From assembly GCA_023374045.1 (NCBI GenBank), contig CM041776.1, positions 480,321,925 to 480,385,924 on the forward strand: 64,000 bases of DNA, in the 5' to 3' direction. The position numbers and the translations under genes were made by a program. Origin of the DNA: Limonium bicolor (Eukaryota; Streptophyta; Magnoliopsida; Caryophyllales; Plumbaginaceae). Below the pieces are notes generated by a model, which did no database searches, was not told the DNA's origin, and saw only the letters and a list, made by a program, of their open reading frames with translations. The stretch's first letter is position 1, and the number at the start of each line of letters is the position of its first letter. Positions 33,344-44,900 of this stretch are shown here, one piece after another.

Positions 33344-35293
33344 AAGTATCGCTATGGTGACTGGAAATACCGAGCTTAGGAAGTACTGAGTTAGCATTTA
33401 ATAGTTTGGGTTAAGGGTTGAGTGATAGCATGAGAGATACGCTAGTTAGGAATTACCAGTGTGTACTGGATACCAACAGTATCCTTCCCGCCCTCCACAA
33501 CCCCTGTTTTATAACTCGGGAAAGAACGCCAGAGAGATGAAAGTCCTCTCTTACTTGGGAAAACCGATCTGGCCGTTGTTAAATATCTCTGCAAGTACGA
33601 AGAACCTGTCATACGGTAGATTCCAGAAACAGGGAATCCTAGAGACGGTTTCCGTCTGAACGATGTTAACCGCATTTAGTAGAGAAGAATGAAGAATCCT
33701 GTGCATAGAAGAATGAAATTTCCGGCAACCTGGGTCGACATGCCTAGCAGTCAAGAGCAACCAGCTTGCCTGACAAAAAGGCACGCACCAACCGTGCAAC
33801 AAAGCAAGAGAGTGATGTAATAAAACCCGAGACGCGTGTCTACGGGACCACAATTGTTAAATAATACACCAACGGTATACCAACTGACTAAGGAACTAGT
33901 CAGGAGTGGGTAACTCCAAGCCTACGACGTACAAGAGGTTCTAATACCTAGTTGACGACCATAAAGTTAAGACCAATGAGAAGTGTGCAGAAGATTGATT
34001 ATCAATTTAGAGTACCAAAGTAAGAGCCAACAAGGCCACTGAATACGGTGTGGGTAAAAACAATACCACAACCGGTATGTGTCGAACCGATAGCCAGTTA
34101 ACATGGCGCACTTGCCATTGCAAGTACTGCTATAACGGGGTTTTTCGGGGAAAATTTTAACAACTACGAAGTAGTTAGTAAAGTACCATGAAGTTGAATG
34201 AGATCATCATAACCTTGGAAGGGCTTAACAGCCTAACCTTTGTATTTGGGAATACACCAGTCAGCGAAAAGCTAGACTTAGTTAAGACAGGAAGACATTG
34301 TAATACCATGATAATTTTTCTTTCAAACTCAGATTTATTTTGAACTCTCTTCAAAGCCAAATTTTCTTACAAACTCATATTTAATTCTAATTTTTCAGAA
34401 TTTCCTTTAAACCAAACCAGAGAACCTACACCGGCCTCAGCGCCACATGGTAGGTAAGTTACACCACTTTCTAACAACCTTAGAAAGAAATCCTAAAACC
34501 CGAGGATATCAATGAGTCTGTACTAAATACAAACAGTGGATAGACTTCCCTTGATTAAGTTCGGGAAGCACTGAATGCATGTTATCATAGGATGATATAA
34601 GGGAGTTGACAAGAGAATACTTTACTTAGGCGTGTGATGGACACTACGAGTGTACAAAAATGAAATGTGGGACGACCGCACTTCGAATGGAGCTTGCGGG
34701 CCTGACAGACCTACATATGGGTTAGTTGGGTAAGTATCAATGTATCAGTAGGGTACCCCACATATGTATACGAGTAGAGTTAGGAACACAGGAAGTAGTC
34801 GACTCCGTACTACGGTCAGCAGTAAAAATAATAAACCATCGAATGATTGAAGCGAAAGGACTCAGTTAAGTTAACGAGACTAAAGAAATTAGTGAATTCA
34901 CTTCAGGGAAATGTTTAAGAGTTAGGAAGTGCGAGGTGCACTGACTAGTAAGTAAAGGCATCGCATATGTCACAAGGATCCCGAGGGATAAACATGATAG
35001 CTGGAACGAATACCCAGCCTATACATGGTAAGGCAGATGCCTAATATGGACACATCAGTGTGCAATGAGCGGAATGAATTCCATGAATGATTACCTAGGC
35101 TACCAGGGAATATCGATCTTCACTGAAGAGGATATTAAACATACCCATAAATGCAAGCCAAATGTAATGGCATAACCTAGCAACACCCAGGAGCAATCCT
35201 TGAAGGGTGTTTGAGTCAAAAATTATTGAACGAAATATCGTGATAGTAACACAAGAGTTGAAACAAATACTCAGTTTAAACACCGAAGGGAAC
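33344..35293 (+). other. LARD interior, left part (non-coding)
   Basis: All open frames are short and show no gag or pol motifs. The section 34590-34830 is collinear with the reverse complement of about 62940-63175 in another LARD-like element, including GGGACGACCGCACT, GGGCCTGACAGAC and AATGTATCAGTA. The last five bases (GGAAC, 35289-35293) are the target site of the nested solo LTR. Confidence 0.7.
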
Positions 35294-37071
35294 TGTTATA
35301 CCCAAAATTTCAACCCCCCGGAAGAGAGTCTCTACTAATAGGCTAGTAGCGAGGGTTCCCAATTTGATCGGCACATTTCAGAGTACTAGGGACAGCTTAG
35401 TCATCTCCAGGGGCATTTTCATAATTTTTCAAGGCTCCTAAGCCCCTTATAGGCTTTCTCTCTCCTCCAAATAAGGGTCAAATCAATTCAAAATGCTTTG
35501 AAATTTAAACCCATGATAGAGGATGACATTTGAAGCATAATGGCGTTGGAATTTTGATTTTTCAAATTTCCAATAATTTTCTAGCAATTTCTGATTGAAT
35601 CTGATGAGAAATTGAATTTAAAAATATTCCAATATCCAAAAAATTCGATTCCACTTTAGAAAATTCAGAAATATCATCCTTTACCCATGTGTAAATTTCA
35701 TAATCAAATTTCTTTTGGAAGCCCTTGAGCTAAAACGACGGTAAATCTCGGTTTTTACCGAATTTTTCTATCTTTAAGGAAGCCTATATAAGGAACCTTA
35801 TCCCATGATCAAATCAGAACCTGAAGAACCCTAACACCCCAAGAAACTCAGCCGTCACAACCTCTCCACGTTTTTACACATCCAAGCCCCGAAATTTCAT
35901 CGAAATCTCACAAAATCAACACTAAAACACCTTTTTCAACTCCCACAACATCATCCATCATCAAACCTTCACCAAAAAAGCACCAAAACGTGAAGAACAG
36001 CAAAAACAACCAACAACTAGAAGCTTGGTTCGAAAACCTTTCGGGTATGCCATCAACGGAGCACTCGACGAACCCCGACGTGAAGAATCATTGTAAATCC
36101 GAAGGTAAAACGGGTAGGAATCTCACTTTCCTAACTCCTTACGACTTTATCAGTCTTATATCGAAATTTGGGTTCAAACTAACCTTTCATGGCTTCTGAG
36201 CTGCTGTTTGTTTAAGCTTCTGCCCAATTACTTGTTTGTTAAGTTTCACATTAAATTCGATTTCAAATGGAAAACTTTTAAGCACTAACGTGTTGTAAAT
36301 CTTTCAGGCTACACACCCATAAACTTTGAGCTCAAAACACCATTGGGAACCTCCCAAACGCCGCCGTCCGAGGGCGGTCCGCACCCACGGACGCTATGTC
36401 CGGGGTCCGGACGCCTTGTCCGTAAGCCCGGACGCCTTGTCCGTAAGCCCGGACGCCCCCGAACGGTGGCGGTATTTCAAAATTTTCAAAATTTAGGTTT
36501 TCTAAAATAATGTCTGGGCCCACGGACATCTTGTCCGTGGCTTCGGACCTTTCAAAATTGTGTTTTCTGTTTAATTCGACTTTTATGTTCACATAGGTTA
36601 ACTAGGGTCCGTGGGTTCGGACATTAGGTCCGTAGCCACGGATGGAAACAAAATTTGACCTAATTCTGCCTCCGAAACCCTAGTTTAGGAATCTTTAATT
36701 TTATTTTAATTTTCTGTCAAAAAATGCTAAAAAACACAAAAAAACAGAAGCTCGCACACTTATGTTAAAACGACTCGTAATAAGCCGTAATTAAACTAGG
36801 TAGAGGAAAAACGACTTCTAGGGGTAATGAAAGTAATTGAACCCTAATTAAGTCGAATATCAAGCCCCCGAACCCGAACTCTCCTTTCCTAATTTGATCT
36901 AGGTAAAAATTAGGTGGCGACTCATAATAGGTTCCAGTGAGCTAGCTTAGGTATTAATAATCAATGTTATATGACATAGTTATTAATCTTAGGTTATAAG
37001 TGGACCTAAAACCTGACTAGATCCCAATCAATCTAATCAACATAGGATAGGGTTTAAAATCGAGGCTCACA
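35294..37071 (+). repeat. Solo LTR (1778 bp) inside the LARD interior
   Basis: It begins TGTTATACCC, ends AGGCTCACA and is flanked by identical GGAAC copies (35289-35293, 37072-37076). A TATA box (TATATAAGG, 35785-35793) indicates plus orientation. Repeated CCGGACG and GTCCGT modules lie at 36357-36645. GTGGCGACTC near 36913 recalls Tat/Ogre-type gypsy LTR ends, which is a tentative hint. There is no coding content. Confidence 0.8.
36357..36645. repeat. Cluster of GGTCCG / CCGGACG / TTGTCCGT modules
   Basis: CCGGACGCCTTGTCCGTAAG occurs twice in tandem (about 36407-36450). Further CACGGAC and GTCCGTG inverted pairs lie at 36519-36541 and 36607-36642. The cluster is strikingly GC-rich within AT-rich LTR sequence. 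Confidence 0.75.
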
Positions 37072-37076
37072 GGAAC

Positions 37077-40073
37077 CCACTTAACAGTAGAACCCTAAGT
37101 TACCAAAGAGGCAACCTGACATTCCTAAGGGGCATCCCATAAAATAGAAGCGTGATGCAACGACCTTGTCATGGAGCCCAATACAACCTCCAAACCATGT
37201 GATGTTGTACGGAGAAGTAAAACTTGTGCGAACAGCCTATAATGAGCAAATCTTCAGGCAATGAGGCATATAAGCCACAGACCAAATGTGTTACATAAAT
37301 TTAATTGATTAAGAAAGTTTATATTATACAAGTGAATGGAGCGGAGAATGAACCACTACTTTAAGAGTGGGGATAACTCTCAATATTGTGAGACCGCGGG
37401 AGCGGTAGTTATGTGAACAAAGTTCAAGAAATATGTTAAAGATTGACCATGTTGTTATTGCCAAAGAATGATTTGAATAAGAATAATGTGTATAATGCGA
37501 AGTATGGAGTGAACAATGCTCAAGGAGCGTAAAGACTTGAAGTATAGTGTATTCAGTAGTCATCCAAATAAATGATGAACCTTACGAATGGTGAAAGTAC
37601 ATGAGCGGAAGCTAATATGAGAGTGGATGCCATGTACGTTAGTGTTGTACAATGAGTAAGAACATGGTGCGCAGTAAGCAACCATTGTACGAGTATTGTT
37701 AAACAATGTTGTGGAAAGCAAGCAGAGTTATGAGTTAAACTCAGTGGAGATGCAAGGTAAGTGATAGTAAACAGACTGGGAAGTAAGCTAGTAGCCGGTA
37801 TTATGTGATAAAGATCTCATTGGAACACGGTGTGAATTCCTATCGCAGTTGCATAAGGAATGGAAGTGTAATCCTAGTAAATTTACACGATAAGTGAGGT
37901 AATAAGCCTCGGGACAAGAATACCCTATTGCCAAGTAATCAACTCGTACTAGATACGGAAGTCGTGCAAACGCACCAGTGAATACCAACCGTCACAATAG
38001 TTGAACCTCACCGCAATAATACGGAAAGAGACTCATAACACTATAAGGACCGATGCATAGAAATTCAAGATCGTACAAATGAAAGAATACTTGTATAAAA
38101 CCAGATGAGGAGGCATGATTAGGTGACTACAGTAGCACTGAATACCAAATACCGGTAAAGAATATACCTCAAGTGTTGGAAACAACCGAGGGAGCACTAC
38201 ATAATAGGTAGTAGCTCAACCTTAACCGACAGTAAGTCGGGAGAAACCAAGTGAATAATCACAAACTACACAGCTGTATATGCAGTAGATTATCTGAAAA
38301 CTGGATAGAAAGTTTAATAACTCACCGAATTCGCACATGGTAAGAGATACCACGAGTCGGTTGAGAAACCGTTCTTCACAAGATAAAGGTGACAAACGGG
38401 AGATGTACAATACATTAAGGATAACGAATGGGCCAAACTAAGCTCTAAAGTTATCAGGGTCGCGCGACAGAAGCTAGTGAGCCCATGATTCAGATGTTGA
38501 ATATGCATAGTGAATACAAGTAAATGGCTAAATATCAACGCCTAGAAGCTTGACAGGCCAGAACCGAAACCGGTTATGAGTTAAACAAACTCCAATGAGA
38601 ATTCTTGGTTCAGGGACTAAACCATAAATATGGTTAAGATCTCCTAACCAGAATGCATTGTATAATGGACTGGGTGGAAGTTAAAATACTTCACGACGGC
38701 GGAACATTTTAAACCAATGTTCAGTGATTGATTATGTGGGCGTAATCCCTTTTAAGGGGGGTAGAGCGCAAAATAACTTAGTGTATGTTTACGTACAAGT
38801 ATACGTGAACTATGGTGTGCATAGCACAAAATATTTTGTTTTGATGATTGGTGCGTATGTTACATGAACATACGCATTCATTCATGGTTTAATTGTGGTA
38901 ATTGCGCACAGAAGATGCAAATACCATTGTGATAAGTGCACCTACTTTGTAACCTTTGTGTGAGAGTACAAGTGTAAGGGAGTAAAGAAACTCTAGGGGA
39001 ACTAAAACCCTGACAGTATATGTTCCTATAATACCAAATATAGTATGGTGTATTATGATTTTAATAATATATATATATGTAGTATTGTGATGTGTGAAAT
39101 GGTAAGAACTCAATATAGAACCTAGTGAGAATTAAATTCCCTAGGTAACTTGGTTAAAGGTGAATTGAAGAATGGTTGATGGACAGAGTTCCACCCTTGG
39201 AGATGTGTTGCTTTGTGATTATGACTAGAAGGATTAAAAGATAGAAAATGATAAATGTGTGAACTAGTTCCTGGTGTGAAACTGAAGTGGGAGGTGGAAC
39301 TTGGTTTGCATGCGATCAAGGGAAGCCGAACACAAATTCGGGTGGAAGGATAGTTCAACGCTGATGCTGATCACATCAGGGTTGGATGACTCTTGAAGCT
39401 CCCTATAAGTGGTCACAAATAACCACGCTAAGAAAAGATGCAATGAGCAAAAATTGGACTTGGAGTTGGATTGCATTTCAAAAAGGATTTTGAATTGGTA
39501 TTTTCAAAAGGATTTTCAATCGATACTTTTAAATAAAGGGTTTTATTCTACTTAACCTCGTAAAGAGTATTTTTGTATTACTTGCTCACGAGTTGAGGAC
39601 GTATAAGCCTTTGTCTTCGGACCGGTGACATGAGAAGTATATGTTAAAAAGTAAGTGATTGTTTTGATCTCCCAAAGGAATGGGGACTAGATGGTGTCCG
39701 TCATGACCGGGATCTGGATCATAGTGTATATGTACTCGACATGGGACTCGAGGACTGTGATGTCCTGTAGTCTTAGGACTGAGCCCATGAAGATATGGAA
39801 AAGGTATTTTTTATTGCTATACATGCTAAGACATGTTGTGTGGTATGTGTAATAAACGTTATCCAGACCTATGAGTCTGAATGTTATTATGTTACCCAGA
39901 CCTGAGAGTCTGAGGGTTGTTATGTAAGTACAAATGTTGTTATGTTACCTGGACCATTAAGTCCGAGGTTGTTACGTAAAGTATGTTTGGTTGTGGAAGT
40001 TTTATTTTGCAAGTAATCCTCGTGTTCTAATTGAATGATGTGTGGGAAAGTGTGAGCTTTGAGGACAAAGTTC
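37077..40073 (+). other. LARD interior, right part (non-coding)
   Basis: No coding motifs. 38707-40090 is the homologue of 1474-2732. It includes TTTTAAGGGGGGTAGAGCG at about 38750, which looks like a second polypurine-like tract within the interior, and one GACCGGTGACATG module near 39618. Confidence 0.7.
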
Positions 40074-40090
40074 TTTTAAGAGGGGCAGAT
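40074..40090 (+). other. LARD polypurine tract
   Basis: TTTTAAGAGGGGCAGAT directly before the 3' LTR start TGAAATACCCC. It corresponds to TTTTAAGGGGGGTAGAT at 2716-2732. Confidence 0.8.
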
Positions 40091-41990
40091 TGAAATACCC
40101 CAAACCTATATATGTTAATTAAATGTTAAAATATGGTATTATAAGGCTAATAAGTGCCTTATAAATGTTAGTAAGCAATTTAAACCATAGTAAACACAAT
40201 AAAACACCATAAAGACAATTTGAGCAAAAACATGCTCTAAACTTGGGATAACCTTGATTAGGACCCAAAGAGCTTACCAAGGCCTTATTAACACTCTAAT
40301 GGACATGTTAAACCAATTACCAAAGAAAACCAAGCTCAAAAACAAGTTCAAACACAAATTATGCTTTAATGAGTCGTAAAGCACGTTTTTAAAAAATTGT
40401 CTTGCAAATGGGTTTTGAGTGGCTAAATGCTCATGATTATACCTTAATCAGCATTTGTACTACTTAGTATCACATTAGGAAGCCTAAATCAAGGAGAAAT
40501 AAAAAATTTCACGAATTTGTGCACTAATTATGAATAGTGCCCAAATAGTGCTCAATTAAGGCTTTAGTCAACGTTGATTAGTTAAATGGTCAAAATAGCC
40601 CATAAATATCCTAATATAGGAAGGGGGACGGATTTGAGTTGGTGAGTCACCACCAATAGCCATCACATTAGAAGAAAAGAGAAAAGTTAAGTTAAAAAGG
40701 CAATTTCACCATTATTAGTTAAATATCTCACAAAAGCTACCTCTCTCCTCACTTTCCTTCATTTCCTTCCTACTCCACCGTATTCTTCTTCATCCTCTCA
40801 AGCCAAAATCATCCTTGCTACAGCAAGTATACTTCTCCACCTTGTTTTGCTTGCCAAATCCAACTCCATGCTGCAAATCAAAATCTAAGACCACATTTGT
40901 GCTAGTTAGACCAAGCCCTTCATTTCCCTCTTTTCAAAACTTCAAGAACTCAAGTTTGTTTCCATGGAGAATCTCCATTGAAGGAGGAAAAGCTCAACTT
41001 CTTACACCTTGTTGTTCTCCTTTGTTCCAAGGTAAGAAAAGTCAATGAAAAATCAAGATTCCTCCATTTTTGTACATTACCGAAAATGGCTTCTCATGGG
41101 GTTTTGTTTTGCTCCTTGAATTAGTCTTGTTTTAATCTCCAAAGGATCTAGAAGGAGGCCTTGCCTTGTTTTCATGTCAAGTTCTCTTCAAATTCCAAAG
41201 GTAAATACCAAATCTAGTGTATTATAAGACTTCTTGTAATCTAGGGTTAATTTATGAGTTTAGGTGTAACACTTAAATCTTATTACCCTTAATTGTACAA
41301 TGATTAGAAGGTTGAAAAGTGAACAAGTCCGTGTGGATTTTCAATAAAAAGAAAACAAGAAATAAATCTTTAAGAGGAAGAGGTAAATAACCTATCCTAA
41401 TGTAGTTTTATGCTTTAGGAAATTGAGCTTTAATTGCTTAATAAACAACCTAAAGATCCAATGGGAAATGAGTTAGAAAAGTATCCACAAGGTGGACTAT
41501 AAGGACATGGGAGCATTTGTTGTGTGTATTTGCAGGTTGAAGGCATTTATATGTGGAAATGTAGTGTTTAAGGTTATTGCAATTTAAGGGCCTAAGTGCC
41601 AAGCAATTTAAGTTTATGCACTATATTGTGATGTAGTGTAGTTTGAGTGTAGTTTGTGTGTAAAGAACATTCATAGTGGATTTGAATGTCTTTAATTATT
41701 TAAGGATGAAAAACTAGTGTTTGTGTGTAAGAATGTGCTAGAGAAGCTATGGCAAAGTTTAGTTGATAAACAAAGAGTTTTAAGTATTTTAAGGTGATTT
41801 TATGACCTAGGGGGTACTAGGAATCATTAAAGGTTATATTGGTGAAAGAAAGTGAATTAAGGTGTTCTTGAGTGTTAAAGTGACTTAGGAATTGTCTTGG
41901 AAGATTTAGAGTTCAAATGGGTGTCTAAGACACACCAAAGTTATGGTAAGAGTGTTGTTAAGACTTGTGCAAAATTTGGTAAACAAAAGA

Positions 41991-44900
41991 TGTAACGCCC
42001 CTATTTACAATAAATACAGCGGAATAAAATCTCTAATGGCGATTACAGATCATCGGGCTCCAAACACCCGGTACCAACCTCACCAATTACAACTATTACA
42101 ATTAACTAAGTTACGGTCTGAACTTCGAGAAAACTTAACATTAATATAACAATAATAAAATACATTCACTCTCCATAAACCTAATCCCATCCCAATCACT
42201 CATGCTCTTCGTGGCCACCTGTAAATCAATTTATACCTGCAAGATGAAACCAAGCAGCCCACCCCGGGAGGGGTGAGTCAGTTCCCTGGAATGGAACTGG
42301 TACGATTCTCCAAAAACAAACTTATAAAACATAACTCTTCAAAATAAACAGTAACTAGAAATCAAACTCTTGAAAGTAAAACAGGGAAAGGAGGCACCTC
42401 AAAACAATCAATCATAGAGAAGAGAGAACAAGTTAAGGATAGAGACAAAGAACTTAAAAACCAAATCAACCACTTAAGAAATCACACCATATAGTTAGTG
42501 AGCATCCATTATTGATGTTAGAACCAACTCTGGTTAAGAATAAAAAGACTCAGGTAGTCACAAAGGACTAGGAATGATATGAATACCCATAACCCGTGGT
42601 AGACAGTTTATGTCCCCACCATTTCAGAAAGCTGAATCCCATAGACAAAACATACTCAAGAGTGGAATAAATTCAATTGGGAGAGATGGCCCCCACCGCC
42701 AAGTACGTCCTTTTAGGATAGGGGATATACAGCCCCTCACTGTTTACCACGTCCACTAAGGACAGGGGATATACAACCCCTCTCTGTTAACTACGTCCAC
42801 TAAGGATAAGGATATATAGCCCCTCACTGTCTACAACGTCCCTTTTGGGACAGGGGATATACAGCCCCTCACTATCTATCACGTCCCTTTCTGGGACAGG
42901 GGATATACAGCCCCTCACTGTCTATCACGTCCCTTGTTGGGAAAGGGGATATACAGCCCCTCACTGTTACCATTGAAGACGCGCGCACGTCGAAACCTCA
43001 AGAACCAGCTCATGGATGAAACGATATCCAGAGTCGAAAGAAGAATTTTCCAAGATTGACCTTTTTCCAAATTCCCACTAGATCACTAACTACCCAGAGC
43101 AATACCAAAACACTCAGTCCTACAGAGTGCAGAAGCGTAAACCCTAAGCAATCAATGTCTAACGGGCACCAAATAGAAGGAACCAATACCCAAGTGAGTT
43201 TCGCATTCAAGGCTCAGTTAGTCACACAAGCTGAGTTATTCACACAATCATTTCCTTTTTAGAAATTCCTCTTTAAGTCAGTCAGCGTTTTCCAAAACAT
43301 TCCACAAGTCAATCAGCAAAAATATCGGAGTACGAGAAATCGTACCTGGATAACGCTGTAGCAGTTCTAGTCAACTTGCGCAAACAATCAACAGTACTCT
43401 GAAGAATATTAAAGGTAGTCTATCATCAATCGCTTGTAGCCTACGTTAAGCTTAAATAAACTCCTCACTCTTATTTCTAAGTCCCAATTGTCTTTTAAGC
43501 CCTCACTTAAATGTTATGTATAACCTTTGACTTGTCTTAGAATGTTGTATAACTCAAGGTTGTAAGACCAAGGAATGTATTTTATTAACACTTGCTAATT
43601 GTTCCACTCTTATCCACTTTACCCATACTTAACCATAATTCTCACATTAAAGACCTTTATAACATAAGTGCATTATATGTTATTCAATCAATCTTAGAAT
43701 ACTATACTATTAATTCACAATGTAACGATTATGTACTTTAACAATATTACCAAATAAACCATCATGATTAAGTTTCCCCTTAACTTAATTAAGATCTACA
43801 TCTTGTATATTGGAATCATAGTGTTGTAGATACATTTTATTATAACTTAGTTGAGCCACTAAACTCAATTATCATACCCTTAGTTCGGAATGACTTTTAA
43901 TTACAACCATCTAATAAACTTGTCATAAGATGTTAAATTGCTTCTCATCCTGATAACTATACTATAGTTAACTTAGATTTAACGAATTAATCTTACATTT
44001 AGCATTCACAAGGTATATTATATGTTTTATTATTACCTATACAATAAGGTGTTTAGTATAACCTTTTATGTATCCTTACTTACATTTAATTTCCTAAATG
44101 TTTTATTTTTACACACATTCTCTCTATAGACTATGTATAATCCTTTGTACTAAACTTCATTAAACTTAAGCCTTAAATACCTTTTAAATTGTTTTATAAA
44201 ACCTAAGGTTTCAAAGGAATAACTTAATAAATTAATTTCCTTAATTGTATTTAGGATGGACAATATATCTACATAGAGTAGAATTTATCAAAGAATTAAA
44301 TTCTAGTTCGTAAGTGAAATTGTTAATTATTTAATAAGATAATCTATTATGAAAATTCTCATATTTTATATTCAAATAACATATCATCATTTTCCCATTA
44401 CCGCAAAGTATATCAATATAATATCTTATGTAACTTAGTTTTATCTAATAAAAGGTTCAAAGGTTTTAAGTATCAAATTCCTATTTATAAACCTTCTATA
44501 AATTCTAACTACTAAATACCTCACTTAATTGTAAACTCACATCCTAAGTATTGGTAATAAATGGTATAAATGTATTTCATATGGCTTATCTAATGCCAAG
44601 AAACTTAAGGATTATTATTTAGATAAATTTCCAAAGCATAGTTTAATATAGTTTTATACCATAATCCTTTTTAATGATTTTATCTTAAAACATTAAGTTA
44701 TATTCCAATACCATAAATGTTAAGAAATGATTAAATCTAGACTTACTAATCCACCTCACATTTAGATGTAAAAGTATTTTATTCATTTTATTATTGTTTA
44801 TATATTAAGAACATTTAGATGTAAAAGTATTACATTTATTTATTAATTATATAGTAAGTTCTACTTGTGTAAACTCTAATTACACATATTCCTAAGTCCC

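Noticed and set aside
42705..42971. CRISPR-like regular repeats
   Set aside because: The period is about 44 bases with the whole unit repeated and no unique spacers; this is plant LTR DNA.
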